64,000 bases of DNA, from positions 185,970 through 249,969 of the forward strand of contig MU270074.1 in NCBI GenBank assembly GCA_021432635.1, read 5' to 3'. Of the stretch, positions 1 through 14,299 are shown piece by piece; the first letter of the stretch is position 1; the number at the start of each line of letters is the position of its first letter. The notes under the pieces were generated by a model, which searched no databases, had not been told where the DNA came from, and was given only the letters and a program-made list of their open reading frames with translations. This DNA comes from Thozetella sp. PMI_491 (taxonomy: Eukaryota; Ascomycota; Sordariomycetes; Chaetosphaeriales; Chaetosphaeriaceae). The translations under genes and the position numbers were made by a program.

Positions 1-30
1 TCCCTTCATCTGCCCGTCCGTAGGCTCCTC

Positions 31-83
31 AGGCCCGCCAGAGCGCTGAAAGCCGCCCAAACGGCCCGCAAGCTCCAAAAGGG
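31..83 (-). repeat. Dispersed 20-bp-period repeat, copy R1
   Basis: Read on the minus strand, this stretch has two to three degenerate units of the type CCCTTTTGGAGCTTGCGGGC followed by CGTTTGGGCGGC and GCTCTGGCGGGCC. It resembles the units at 23.4, 25.0, 26.9 and 27.7 kb. It is the weakest member of the family, and the window edge prevents checking whether it continues. Confidence 0.35.
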
Positions 84-3000
84 TAAATTTGCAGGGGCCG
101 CCTAGCCCCCGCCCCGGACCGAGATGGCCCTCCTCCACTGGCCTTGGTCATCAATGCCGTCACTCGCCAGCCCCCCCTAAAGGAGATCGAGTGTCGTGTG
201 TCCCGATCTAGATGGCCTGACGAGGGCGGCAAGGAGGGCAGGCCGGCGCTGGCCTTGGTTCTTCATCTTAGCACTTGGCACCGTGGATTCCACTGGCTCG
301 AGCCGGACTCTGGATGGCGCGACAGATTCGGTGAAAGCTTCGAGTTGGTGGATCCCACTCGGCGACCCCTGGATATCCCAAAGGTGCGGGCGGGCGACGG
401 AGGAAAGGGCCCAGGTCCAGCTTGCCATCAGCCACTAAGGCACGCCGGTGCACGCCCTCGCTTCCCTCCTAATCCGTACGTTGCTCGACACAATACAAAG
501 ATTTGCGTTGCTGCGCGTCTCACGAGAGCTTGGCGCGCTCGCGTTTAATGGACTGCAGGACTGCAGACCAACGAATGTGGAGGCCTGCTGGGCGGCACGC
601 CCGTCGCCCCCTTCCCTCTCGCTCTCCCTCTCCCTTGGCCATCCGCCCAAAAAGCCAGAGATCCCAATTTAGGCCAGCATTTCCGGCCACACACTCGGGA
701 GCCGGCCGAGCAGCTCAGCTCCCTCGAGGCCGGCCGGGCTAACCAAGAGCAGCGGGCGGGCGAAAGCAGGGCAATTGGCGTCCTGCAGAAACACGCAGGA
801 GGCAGCGACTACCAGTGGCTCCAAATTTCCCATGCCCATCTCTCGCGGCCCCTTTCGCGCCAAACCCACGTCTCCAGCCTGGCGGCAGCCAATCAGAGCG
901 CGTGGACGCGTTCCTGCACGACCTCGACAAAATCAATTAAAGTCATGCGTGTCATGGTTTGGACGAGCTCTCGTCCAATCCGATGCCAGCCCGCCAAAAA
1001 AGAATAGACGTCCAACGTAGCCAATGCTCCGGATACAAGGCCATGCCAGCAAGTCGCTCGTAAGTGTTCCCTGCTTTCGTCCCTCACCCACTCCCCCCTC
1101 GACGTGCTCCTTCTCCACGCCCGCCGATACGAGACCAGCTTTCTTGCATCGGGGAAACCCCATCTTGAATATCCATTCTCCATCCATGGCCATTCGCCAT
1201 GCCCGATGTCACGATATCGCGAAACCCACGGCCCAGTACAAGACCAGCCCCCTTCGACTCGTCACAAACCGATCTCCAGAGACCCGATCCCCGCTGCAAC
1301 AAGATCGCGGATCCCCGTGACCACCTCTTCTCGCCCCTCTCCCTCCTACCGCTCTTTCTCGCTCGCATGCATGCGGCCTTTCCCTTGTAGCCCCGTGCTC
1401 CACCGTGTTTGTTATCTTCAACTGGCTCCCGGTTCGTCATCTGTTATGTCACCTCTCCGTAGCGCGGCCTCCACGAACGGGCCTCTAATGCCCGGGAGCT
1501 CCATACCCCACCTCACGTCCTCTGTAGGGTACCTATGTATGTACGTACTGTACAGGGTAGGAGAGTGCGGTGAGACCGCGCCCGGCGGGATAGCGAAGGG
1601 CAACGCGCCGCGGGCGCGGATACTGGCGCTGTGCTGTACGGACAGCCAACAGTCGACCAGTCTCACTTAGACCCTCCCCCCCATGAGCGAGAGCTACTGT
1701 AGGATCCTAGAGAGCAAGCACTGGATACTGGGCAGCCGGCGGGAGCATCCCCCCACCTAGCACGGCCGGGCCTCCCCAGGCCTGCCGTGCTACCCCGTCA
1801 AGCGAGGCCGTGGGCCACCAGGCGGCGCCGCGTGGTTGGTCCAGGTAATTGTGCTCTTTGCACCTCTCCAGTCGTGCATGCCGTAGGATACGGGCGGCCG
1901 GGCTCGATAGAAAGTGTCTGCAGCTGCCACCTTCCCGCCCCGGTACGCACCGCAATATCTTTTCATCAAGCTGGAGCAGGGAAGCTCAGCCGGGCCATCG
2001 TCTTCCATTGACCCGCTGGCCTCTCAGCCTCGACCACGAGGGCCGGACCACACACACCTCGGTCTCTCAAGACGGTCCTTTGGGCGGCCCGCGGGGACTG
2101 CAACTGGACGACTCAGCGCATCGCGATAGCGGCGCGGCGCGGCGCGTCCAATCCGAACCTGCCGGTCTTGTATCGAGAATCTTGCTTTCGCCGCTTCTTC
2201 CAAGCCACCGGCTCGGACTAGGTTTGGGCGACAACAACAATGGGCGAGCCGGCCGTCCGGCTTCCACCACTCGGGGGCAAGTGCAGAGCGCCCGCTCCAT
2301 GCAGGTCTCAGACCCGATGCACGCCTGATTCGGTGGAAGCCGCTATAGAAGACACCCAATTCGGGGAGGTAGTATGCAGTCACCTGGGCCGCTGGTGAAT
2401 GGCAGGAGCCAGGATGCGTGTTCCTCATCGGACAATTTCCTTATTGGTATTTTTTTTTCTTTTATTTTGTCGTTTTGAATCCCTATCGCTTTTTATTTAA
2501 TATTTTTAACATGGCATCCGACACTGCTCGTACGGTTAGTTGGCTCTAAAAGCTATGGGTATTAAAAAAAGGGCGTTCCAGATGGGGGTCTCGGGGGACT
2601 TCTGAGACCACTGTATAAGCTCGGTCCCGCGCTGCCGATCTGTCCCACAGCCTCGCAGAGACATCGAATAGCTCGACTCCCCGTTCCCACACAAGAAAAT
2701 ATGACAAAAGCATTATAGTCTGAGGCGCAGAGGCTTTTCCAGCCTAGGATTTTTCGACCTGTCTTAAACCCTTCGGCCGCCGTCTAAGCTAGAGACGATG
2801 CTATTGAAGTATTTGCTCGCGACAACCTCGAATAGAGCGAGAGACACACCCGGGGCGGTGGGGCAATGGCCGATGGCCCGCGACATAGAGGAGGTAGCTA
2901 CTGTACACTCGGGGCGGCAGCAAAAGTACCAGCCGGACGTGGCTGCTTGAAAACAATGGGGTCAGACCTTCGAAGCTGGTTGGAGCACACGCTGCGCGTA

Positions 3001-3982
3001 CCTGCAGCCTCGCCGCCCAGCCGCCCAGTTGGTGAGTTGGGCAGCGTACTTCGCTTGCTGCTCCGTACACCAGATTCCCAAAGGGAGCGTGGCTCGCGTG
3101 GCTCGTTATTTGTTCTACACTGGCTGCATGGTCTCTTGCATGCATATCTCGCAATCGACGTCCCAATCGCCGGTCCCATCACATGCTTGCCGAATTGCAG
3201 CTGCTGTGCTGCAAGCGAGGAGCGTTTCAAGTTTTTGACCACGCCCTCTCAGCTTATCTTCACCAGCGCCCTCATCCAAGCGTGCGGCAGTGCCATGCCT
3301 GCCCACCTGGCAGTCCACCTGGCTGGGCGGTGGTGCACGATGGGTGTGTTGCACCGCCGACCAGTCCCGGTGTCCATCGCCCCCCTCTCGCTGGAGTAGG
3401 ATGCCAAGCGTGGTCCCAAGCTTGGTCCAGGATGGGCTGTCTTCAACAGCCGAGTTGATCTCCCAATCCGGCCTGATGTCGTAGCCTGGCCGCGAACTAT
3501 CTATCCAAGTGCCCAAAGCTCCGTTCCTGGGTAGCAGAACAAGGAAAAAAAAATAACCGTCCGTATATGCCTTGTCTCCCTCTATCCACCCCCTGCCCAC
3601 CCCCTCTACTGTCTACAATAGCCTGGTCTCCTAACGGTCCCACGTTAGACAAGTCCCGGTCGCCATGCTTAACGCGCAGCCGTAAACCCTCTCTCGCCCC
3701 GGAAAGGCCACGAAGTTTGTCCCCGGGAACGGAGCCTAGAAGGCTACTTCTTAGCCGTTCAGAATAACGGCGGCCTAGCCCCTCCCGCCCCGGTACGCCC
3801 TTCACTCCCGAGGCATTTTAGCCGCACGGAAGTCGTCAAAGTGCTTGGGATAGCAGAAACCTTATTGCAGCTCATCTGCCTCGGGCTCGCGTTCGCGTAG
3901 TCGTACCCCTCTTCCCCTCACCGGAAGGGGGGCACGGCTCGATTGCTGCCCAGTTCAGCTTGCACTGCGAGAGACGACAGAG

Positions 3983-3998
3983 AGCTAGCTAGCTAGCT
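3983..3998. repeat. AGCT tetranucleotide microsatellite
   Basis: Four perfect copies of AGCT lie in the gene-poor tract. It is a short simple repeat with no sign of function. Confidence 0.8.
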
Positions 3999-6900
3999 GA
4001 AACGGGAATACAGCTCTGGATAGATCAGTCCCGGGCAGCCAATCGACACCCAAATAGGCCCTTCCTCTGAAACCCCCTCTCCCCGGGGTGGCAGCGTGCC
4101 AACACACCAAGAAGGGATGGCGGGGGTGTGGTGCCGTAGGGCTCCAGCTTCTCCTCCCTCTCCACCCCACTGCTCAATCGGGTGGCTGTCCAACTGGAGC
4201 CTCCGAAAACCTGCGGGACGGATGAGGATGCTGGCTTACTGAGTGTGACCGGGCAGTAGCGCAGTGAGCCCCCTATTTCTGACGCGGGACGATGGTTTGA
4301 AGCCACCGAGGCGAATTGCTCTGGCGTGATCGACGCGAACAACCGCGACATTGGGAATGGTCTTCGAGGAGAAGGAACTTGACGTGCTTCCCGGGCCGCC
4401 GGGTCCTGAGTCTGGCGTACAGTGCTCGGCACAGGTTTTGCTCGTTCGACAAGGTCGATGCGACTTCAGACCAGGCTTGTTTGCACCCCTGTATGTACAA
4501 GCTAGTTTCCAAGTGTCGAGATACAGTGTCTACCATGGCCCTCGCGTACGGTCTGAATTCATACAGATGTTCTTAAGCACCGGCGAAACTTCCTTCCTCC
4601 TCTTGGGCAGGCCCATGAAAAGAACGCGTCGGTATATCGAGACAAGGACAAGAAGCTGCATCTTCGATGGGGCGGCCCAGAATGACACCCTGTAGCCCAC
4701 CACGGCTGCCACGGTCGCTAGCCAAGCTAGAGGCGAGACTTGCATGCTGCTTTGCATCTCTCCGCTGGAGGGTGCATGCATCCACCGGAAAGCCATGCAG
4801 TTTCTGGTAGGGTACATCGCATGTCCACCATCGCCCGTAGCGTCAACTGGGGACCCATCTTTTGGGGAGCTCGGAGGCTCATCTTCCTGAGCGGGACCAG
4901 AGCAGAGAAAAGACGGGCAGAGGAATACCTCTTACGCGTACATAACTGCCCTGGCAGCCCCCTCTCACTTCTTGTCAGCTGTCAGTGCCTCTTGCTCAAA
5001 GGAAGCTATTTCCACTCCTGGGAAGACAGAGGGCGTCGTTGGAGGCAGTCCGCTGTGCCCCTTGCTGCACAGAGGGGGCTCAAAGCCACCAGCTCCTACC
5101 TGGCCTCCCAATGGCGCATGGCAGGCGTTGGCGCTGGCGTTAGACCCCCACCCCCGCCCAGGGAGCGCCCCGATCTCCTGTTTCCGAGCCTAGCCTCCGG
5201 CGCCTCGAACAGCTCGTCCACCCCGGCGTGCGATGGACGCGTCGATCGCGGTCTCAAGACTCAAGAGGCGGAAGCTCGGGCGAGGCGGTGTATCCTAAAA
5301 ATGCTCCCTCCCCTGCCTGGGTTCGGCTGTTGGTCATAGTTCATGATGGTCATCATAACTGCCCCACACTGGCGAGGCGGGACATCAAAAAGCCTCGAAG
5401 CGCCTGACGCCCCTCACAGCAACTCCACAAGTTAGGGACCTAGTTCGGCGTCAACTGCTGCGCTAGATCCACGGTGATGAATTTTTTTTTCTCTCTCCCC
5501 TCTCTCGCTTGTGATGCACGTCTCGTGAGCAGGGTCCAAAACGCGTTGAGGATGGAAAATCTTTTACGCCTGGCCGCCTGCTCGGCTTAAGGGATGGAGT
5601 CTTGCGTGCCAGATTCTCCATCGTCGGGGCCAAAGCCCAAACTTTACGGCATCCTGGCCTCGTTCCATCTCGCCTATGAGGAGGGGTCCAGCAACGGTCT
5701 TGAAACGAGACCCAGCCACGACAGGCCGTCTGCCTATTGCAGCCATGCGAAGTCTCACCGGCCCTTGACACGTCTACGCCGTCGCTGCCGGGGCCATTGG
5801 CCAAGTGGATTGGGATCCGACGCTGGAAGAATTGAAGCCTGGATGCTCCAGCGACCGATCAAGGTTCGAGGAGGATGGCATCCATGCCAAGCTCGATGCC
5901 CTGGTCAGAGAGCTTGGCTGGAGCTCTCCCTGTTGAGTCCGAGTCCCCAAGTTGCTTGTCAGTGGGGGGTCCCGACAGCTAGGGATCGTTCGAGGAGCTG
6001 CCTCTCATCACAATTAAAGGATTACTGGGGCGGCGCAAGGTCCTCTTGTCACATCTCCCAAAGATAACGGGGCGTGGGGCCAAAAAAGGAAGGAAAAGAA
6101 ACGAAAGAAAAGGGGGCGAAAAGGAAAAAGAGAAACTCTCTGCAGACTGGACATAGGCTTCGAGAAGATCGAAATGAAATAGTTGTGCGCGCTATTGCTA
6201 TGCAAACCATCGAGACATGGTCGAATTGGCCGGGCCATGTCTAGAGGACTAATGGAATACTTGGTAGCACATTTTCAAATTGTTATGCCAGGGGCTGTGT
6301 AACGTCATTGAGGATGCATAAATGTGTCTCTTTTCGACTAGCTCTTCTAGAAGCTTTCCCGAAAGAGGCTATTCGAGGTCGAGAGCTGGCAAGGCTGAAG
6401 GTCGAAAAAACCGGGGATCGCAGATCGGCCATAGCGTCGGAAATGGGGGGGAGGGGCGTCGTCCTTTTTTTTTTGGATGGAGCGGCCATTGGTGTCTCGT
6501 TCCTTCCAATTATGAGCACGGAGCGACTGGCAGCCCTGGCTCGTTTGGGAAGGGGTCCCTGGTCGAGGCCGAATGCTGAGGGTTACATCCTGGCCTTCCG
6601 CGCTGCAAGCTCTTTCGCTAGCTCTGCCTGGGCGACCCACGGGTTCACGATCCCTGGAAATGTGCCCTGTGCATCACTGACATAACCCCCCAAATGTGCT
6701 TGCTTGCATCTCGCCGCCCCCCCATGTACGGCATCGAGCGAGTATTCACAATTCACAAATCGCTAGTGTCGATCTATGCAATTCCCCACCGGCCGGAGAT
6801 CTCTCGAGCAACGTCGTGGTCCAATCCCGAGAGAAACATTCGATGTCTGAGCGGCCGCAAGGAAGGCCAGGATTAGCCGATTAGGAAATCTCTTCATCCT

Positions 6901-9900
6901 CGCCGAGGTCGAATTGGTATAGTGATGGAGGCGCACAGATGCTGAAGGGCTCCTTCTGGCAGCGGCTGCAATTCTTCGTTTTCCGTTTCGCCGCCGCTCG
7001 TGCTCGCTACACGACACGGGGAGAGCCTAGGCGCTACGGCAAGTTGGCGTCTAGGATGCGTGCATGCTCCTCCAGCGGGCGCGGGCGCGGGCGGGAGAGG
7101 GAGAGGGAGAGGGAGGGCGGCCGGGTGTGGTGCGCAATTGATCAATCACGGCTCCCAATTGCCCCAATTCATGACGCTCGCACGGCTCGTTCCCCGGCTT
7201 CCGTTGTTCAATTCTACCAGGCAACGCCGCGTATTCCCTCGTCCTCCAGGGACAGGGTCTTTTAGCCCAGGGTTGCACGGCAAGGAAGGCGGCTCGAAGG
7301 TGGCTCAAATTCTCCATCCGTTCAATTTCTCATTGCCCCCTCAACCCGCTTATCCTGACCCTAGCACCGGGGACTCTTTGACCTTCTACGTTACTCTTTG
7401 CCGGGAATGGCAGCCGTGGCCGTTTTTACTCGGTCGCAGCGTCTTCTCGGACGCGACCCGTCGGAAGATTTCGCTGCACAAGCGAGATGGATCACACTGT
7501 GGCGTGGGGATGGCTTCATCGAGGTTGCTACGGGCGAACAATGGACCAACAGCCCCAGGCCTCCCCTGCGGCTTACTGCTATCTGCACCGACGCCGCCGC
7601 TATGCCTGTCCTACATCATGCCCTCGATAGGCTCCGACCGTTGCAGTGCAGCGCCTCGAACACGCCTTTGGGCCGTCGTTACATTGGCTGGTGGCGACAC
7701 GGGAACTGAGGCCCCAAGCGCAGAACCTCAATATCGGAACCGTGGGCGCTCTCAACGGGAGCTGGACTTGCCGCCTAGACCTGCCAATGACCTGGCGAAT
7801 TCCCTCACGTACCGAAGCACCCAGAGTGTCCACGGCCGTCAGGCCTAGCCGTCCCCCTGGCCTTCCCCGCGTTTCTTCCTAGGGCCCGGGACAACAGCGG
7901 GCAGAGTTTTTTTTTTCTCGCCCGGGTGGAGACCCCCTTCTTGGCCTCGCATTCAATATGCGTCTTCTCCGTGTCTGGACTCTGCCGGCGTTTCGTGGAT
8001 ATGGAATCGCAGGGACGAGGCCGTCAGGCACTGTGTCCCTTGCACCGGCAGCGTTGCATTTGCTGCTCGTTGCGGGGGCAGCACACACTTATGATGCTCC
8101 GGCCGGCCCTGGCAACCTTCACGGGGTTTTCCGGCACCTCAGGCCTCCTCCACACTCCGGTGTTCTCGGTTCTAGCCCGAGCGGGTCGGCCGCCTCCGTC
8201 GGCCAGCCAGCCGTAATTGACCTCAATGACTCGCTCCCCAAGCAACCATTCTCGACGGTTCGTCCCGGTGCTCTATGGCTCCCCGATGCTAGTCACGAGA
8301 ACTCGCCCTGCTCCAGGTTTTCGTTTGCCTTCGAGCGCGGCTGAGCCTCGGTGCCGAGATGCCTTGAACAGACACGCCTCCGCAATCTGGAATTTCCGTG
8401 TCGACGAGTGGAGACGGGCTTCTGATGGAAGCGGCAGGCTGATTCGGCGGCCAAGCAAGTGCTAGGGCAAGAAACAAGCGCTCGGACAGATTCACGGCCT
8501 CCACTTCCCCGTTATCATCCTTGAGGGTAGGGGCAATTGACCAACGACAGCGCAAAGGATGTTGGGAGCTAGAAAGCATGTCGACATGGATCACGCGAAC
8601 GATCGCGGAAGACGCGCTGGGATGTTTGGCGTCTTGCACCCGCATCATGACGCGTTTGTGCAGCATGCAACCTTTTACGGCCTGTCTAGCGAGCTCTCAG
8701 ACAGCAACTATGTACAACCCAGTGGGCTTCGTCTTATGATTTAGCGGCGCTTTTTCAGAAGGCTGGGGTTACATGGGGCTGAGAGGGTGGGCGTAGAACA
8801 CACACCACGGCCCAGGAAGAGGCCAATAACTCGGAAACATTCAGCATAATACCTTCCTGCCGGGCGGAGTTCGGTCGCGCAGGAAAGATCTGATGTTTTT
8901 GTACGCAGGAGTGGGCACGCAGGCAAGCATTGGAGCGGCGCTGAGGTATCAGACATGGATGCCTTCACGATGTCAAACTTAACTGCTCGCCGGGACACAA
9001 GTCCCCAGCCTATCACGCTGAGCAGCCCCCTCACAGCATCACCAATACCACCGTAAGCGAGCTAGGCAAGCTTCGCACAATCCAAGATTCGAGGATTCGA
9101 AGCCCTGTTCCTCCGCAAAAGCGCCCCCTCCTCCCTTCTTGTACCCCTCGCGCAGCAGTATCAAAGCCGTCATCAACCATGCGGACCCTTCCCAGTCATG
9201 GTTCACTCCCTGGGCAGCTGGCGGCTCGCCGCCACGCCCATGCCCATGCCAACGAACGGGCTCTCCGCAGCACGGCTAGGACGAAGTCTGGGCGTCCAAC
9301 AATCCAGCTCCATTACCCGGCTTAACTATTGCCTGAGCCTTTTTTTTTCCTCTTACGGTCTTGCCTATCTGGGCAGGAGACTTCCCGTTTTGCCATTTAG
9401 AAAGGCTTATAGGCGATCTTCCAGGGCTGCCGTCCAGCGATCCGGGGTTTCAGCGTCGTTCCCGCTCTCGACCTTTTGCCTAACTAGCCCAACCTCTCTA
9501 TAGTATTCACGCTATTAATCACGATTCCATCGTCGGCCACCGCACTAGATTAAGGGTCTAACGGTCTGGACCGGTGCCGAGAGGTTATCATCACTCTGAG
9601 ACCGCGGGCTTTGAGATCTACCGGCCGTGGCAACAAGCTCTCCGTAGTGCAGTCTACACAAAGAGTTGCGGGAGTATCGGTTTTAGCACTAGTGCAACGA
9701 CTTCCTCACCATCATCAGCTCGGCTAGAGAACCCCGCCGGTTCTCGGTGGCGAACTCCTTGAGCCGGCGGAGGCCCTTCCAGAGGCGGCTCCCCTATCTG
9801 ACACCCGCCAGTACTGGTCACAAGAGCAGCGATCTGACGACGCTATTCCCGGGCCGGGGGGGCTACTCGAGCGCACAAGCTGAGGGCTCATCGCTCCAGT

Positions 9901-10840
9901 ATCCCATTGGCCAATGCCTACTTCATGGAGGGAGTTGTTGCGGATGACCGCTCGCGAGTCTAACGGCTAATATTATAGTGGCCCAAGTACGGTGCGACTG
10001 GTGGTCTTCCATACTCAGAGTTCTGAACAGGACCCCGGCCAGAGAGATAATGGCGATATCCGTGGCAGCGCCAGGGATCCAAGTGTTAGTGAGGCTGCTT
10101 CAAAGCGTACCAGCTCATCGCCCACACTTGCAGCACCCTGGCCGAGCAGTCATGTTGTCTTTTGATACTGCAAGGTGAGCTGCAGGCAGAACTCCTTACC
10201 ATGGGAAATGCCGGCCTCTCAATCACGCACGGCCGAGCAGAGGACCTATGGCCCGCAAAGCAAAAGGGTGTCTGTTCGCCGGCTGCAGAGCACCTGGTCC
10301 TGTGCCCTACCTCTGACCCAAAGGCTGACACTGACACGGGGAACATGCCGGCATGCCACCTCTTGCAGGCCCTGCCAGGGTGTCGCGACCACTTGCCGAG
10401 CTGCCGGGCGACGCTCCTTCACGTGCTGCCGAGCAGAAACCTTATCCAGGTATACCCCTCAAAAGCATCAGTGCAATTGCGTTAGCAGATCGACTTCTAT
10501 AGCCATCGGTGTCTTAGTATATTTCACCCCTATTTCGAAACGGCAGGACCGTGAAAAGCCACCGGGAATTATCGAGATTGCAAGTCTAGGGTCGCCAAAG
10601 ATCGATCGCCAATGATGCAAGAGCGGAGGGGGGGAGGCCTAACAAAGCACCACTTTACGCGTCTCTGGGTCCGCATTTTACACGCAAAACCGCGCGCCGT
10701 CGCACTGCAGGCGCCGGCTGCAGCCACGCCTTGCTCCGGGGTGCCGCGACCATTAGTCGGCTTGGGTAGGGCGCTATTTTGGGTGCGCCGATCCCGTTGG
10801 TGTGAAGAACAGCGGCCTCGAGCTGCCCAAAAGCCCTCCC

Positions 10841-10870
10841 ATGGCTTTCCATGGCTCCCCATGGCTCCGG
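10841..10870. repeat. 10-bp tandem triplicate
   Basis: Three consecutive near-identical units of ATGGCTCCCC type, with differences in the last bases, lie in the intergenic tract. Each contains part of an NcoI-like CCATGG. No coding or regulatory role is visible. Confidence 0.7.
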
Positions 10871-13800
10871 CTTACGATCAGCCCACGGCCTCAGACGTGA
10901 TGCACTTGGTCACATTGCTAGCCCTTGTTCTTTGCCCCTTTGAGTCTCGGCCCTGGCGTCCCCTCCTATGTAGGCTGGCGACGACATCTTTTGCCTCGAA
11001 CGGTTGAAACCGAAGAGCCCCTGCAATCAATCATTCAATGGGGCTCAACTTCTGGGGCTACGAAACCGTAGATATGCCCAAGGAAGAGTGCTCTGCACTG
11101 CAAAACTAGCAGCTTCGGTGTAAAGCCCCCCGGTGAGCTTTCATCTCCGGCTGGAGCAGTGAGAGAGCCTGCAATTCTCCGACTGGCTCTTCCCCTCACC
11201 TGCCTACCCCCTTCAGCGCGGCACGCCTTCAGCAGCAGCAGTAAAGGTGGCGAGAGCCCTGGTCAGTCTCTTGGTTTCTCTCCCATTGGCTTGCCACCCC
11301 GGCTTCGACTCCCTGGTTGCGCCCAGTATTAGCGAACACCTCTCAGCGATGGTTCGTCCACCGGGACTATTTGCTCCCCTTCCGTCACCACCATCATCTC
11401 AGCCCTTCCCTCCCTTCCCCCCCCCCCCTTTTGTGCCGCTATCCGCACCCTCCACACCGACGCTATCCAACCCACCAACCCCGTGTGACCAACTGCCCTT
11501 CTAGGGACGTTTAGCTCAGGACAACAAACCTGTCCCAGCTAGCGGCGCGCGTTCGGGTGTGCACCACTAGGAACCGGTGTCGAGCCCGCCCATCCCTGTA
11601 TCTGCCCCCAAATTGCCCTGTCCTCGGTCGCGCTCGCGTCCCCGCGCTTGCTGCCGTCTTAGCACGCCACCGGATAGCCTTCCTCACTATCGAGCAGCTG
11701 GGCTGCGCCAACGCCACGGGGGGCCGGCCGGCTGGTTCTGGCTTGGTGTCGCCTGGAATCTCGACAGTTGAGACACGCCGTCGCGCCGGTTGTGGTGAAG
11801 ATGCTAATGGCTCATCCCGTGCCCGAGGTCCAATGGTGAGCCAGAAGCCTAATCTTGGTTCAATTACACTTGCCCTCCCTTGACTAGAGGCGCCACATGG
11901 CCGGATACACCATCGTGTGCGCGTGGGGTATTGAGATTGCCCTTGCGTGATATGGGCGTGGGTGGCCAGCGGGATGGTGAGTGTTGATATCGGGCCTCAG
12001 ACCGACGAGCCGCCAGCTTGCTGTCGCGTCTGTATAGGCCTGGGTTGTGTTTCGAGGTCCTTTCCTCATTGAGCATCGATGCTCTTTCCACCTCGAGTAT
12101 CGATTACCTTTCTGCGTAAAGCATTGACGGCCGCAGTGGGGTAGGAGCATTAGAGGCTAAGAATGGCACTAGATGAGGAATTCGACTAAAGATAGTCACC
12201 AGATGTAGTGTCTGTCTGTGTGTTCGTAGTGTGGTCCGTCATTGCAGACCCCCTGGCTCATTTCGTGTCAAGCCAAAGTTGTTGCGGCCCGTATCAGCTT
12301 TGAGCTCGTCCCTCGGGAGCTTGTAAACATGAGATGGCATCTATCTACACGTCTCGACGCGACACACGGCCATGGCCGAGTGTACTGTTTGTCAGTGCGT
12401 TGAGTGTCAACGCGTGTTTTGGTCTGGGGTGAACTCCCCCGAACAATGAACTCCCTCGGTCAGCAGTCTACACGAGTTTCTCGAGTCAGAAAGACGACGA
12501 AGCAAGGAGGAAGGGCGACTTTGTTGTGCCGGGCGGTTGGCCTGTTTCTCGATCCTAAGGCTTCTCCTCATGCGCACCGAAGTGGTCGCCGCCTCGCCTT
12601 CTGGAGCACAAGAGCCTGTGCGACGGCAATCCTGATACGGTCACCATGTCTCTACCCTGATTGTCGTCTTCGGATCCATGTGCTTGTGCCGGTGCCATCA
12701 TATGTCTTCCGCAATGGAGATTGTGACGCCCAGCTTCGAGACGCCATGCAGTCCTCCGTGGGACTGCTAATGGCCAACGTAATGGTGAAATGCAGTGTCA
12801 CAGCTAGACTGTGCCGAGGCTGCATGCCCGGTTGAGACATTGGGAGCCCAATAGACGGTGCTGGAGGTAAGGCCGGTGGTGCTGAAGGCGGTAGGCTGGT
12901 TATCCCGGCCCGTCAGGCAATCTTTTGTGATAGTAGTGCCAACAACTACTCTCGACGCATCCCAGGCAACTGACGCAGTGCAGCTGCGAGGCAGTACGCC
13001 GTGCTTCAGCATTGGGGTGGGCGTGCGGAGCCCGACGAGGCGGCTAGAGCTTCCATGGAATGGCAACGCCGATGATGTAGCTTGGGCAGCACGACGATGG
13101 CTGAAGGAGTACAAATTCTAATAGCGCGGTATGCAGGAGAGCAAACATTCTAAGCCTGCGGGTTCTATTGGGACAGGCGTGGCGTTCGGGTAGCACAGAG
13201 AATGTTCCATACAGCGGTACGGGGTGCCACAAATATGAGTCTTGCATGAATATCAGAAGTCAGCTGTAAACAGTCTCCTGCAAGTGTCAAGCCTAGCATG
13301 CCCGGTGGAATCTCTCATTTGGCCAGCTCCAGTCGACACCGTCTCCCGCGAACATGGCTGCTTACCGCCGCAAGTTTGATGATAGATGACGGTCCCGCTA
13401 TGCCAACCTCATTGATACAAGATTGTCTCATGCTTCGGCCCCCGGAAGACCCTGAAATCCGCTTTGCCAACCCATGTGTCACCACGGACGCCACGAGCCG
13501 ATGTTCGGTCCGGTGGTGATCTCGGAAATGGGGTTTGATGTGTTGGTATGTCTCAGCCCCGGGCATTTGCTCGCCAGCGCCATGCTATCTTCTCCCGTGG
13601 GGTGCTTCATGTATTCATACGAGAGCTTTGGCGGCACCGATCGAGCTTTCCCCATGCATCCCTTTCGTCCTCTCGAGCCCGGCCAGGAGAATTTCCACCC
13701 AAGATGAGAGCCGAGCGTGACGCCTTGACATCCGAGCCACTGGGGTTGAAGACCGAGACAAGCTTCTCCTGTCTCGGCGCACCCCGGTAGCCTAGATCGA

Positions 13801-14299
13801 CATTAGATCGGAATCATGTCGCTGTCTAGCATCAGCGGCGGCCAGGAGACTCACTTTCCTCAGCCACCGGTCTCGATGGCACAGACTGGCCATGCGTTGG
13901 CATCGGTCCTTCTAGGTGCCAAGGAGATAGAAATTAAGATAAACAGGGCCGCCCGTAGTGTAATGGAAATGTCAGAAGCCTTTGCTGTCATGCAATTCTA
14001 AACTCTTCCTGCTTCTCGAAGGATTGTAGGTTGTTACCCCTTGCGCTAGGTAGAGCGGGTTCCACGCTGAGGATAGTCTTGCTTGTATCTCGCATGTCGC
14101 GGCTCGCTCTGTAATTCATACAGCCTGCATCGTGCGTGTCTTGCTATACGCTGTATCTTCTCATCGTCGGCTTGCATTGACATGTAACTAAATGTTGCCA
14201 CCCCCTGAGTCTCCATCCCCGGCAACATCCTCCAGAGCCAATAGAAAAGGTGAGGTCTGTTGCCAGCACTGCTACTGTACTACGACGCGTCGAAATTAC

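Noticed and set aside
885-912. CCAATCAGAG next to GGACGCGTT, promoter-like
   Set aside because: No gene is recognisable on either side, and single short motifs are expected by chance.
7000-7848. 282-codon open frame on the plus strand
   Set aside because: Begins at a GTG in GC-rich DNA, has low-complexity Gly/Arg segments, no recognisable domain, and overlaps similar frames on the other strand. It looks like a chance ORF from base composition.
9080-9115. GGATTCGAAGCC, resembling a reverse-strand tRNA B box
   Set aside because: No matching A box, acceptor stem or anticodon arm at the right distance. I found no convincing tRNA or 5S rRNA gene by eye anywhere in the window.
12404-14001. Series of moderate ORFs on both strands, including a 61-codon ATG frame at 13816
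   Set aside because: I tried to join them through splice motifs on each strand and found no consistent product or recognisable domain.
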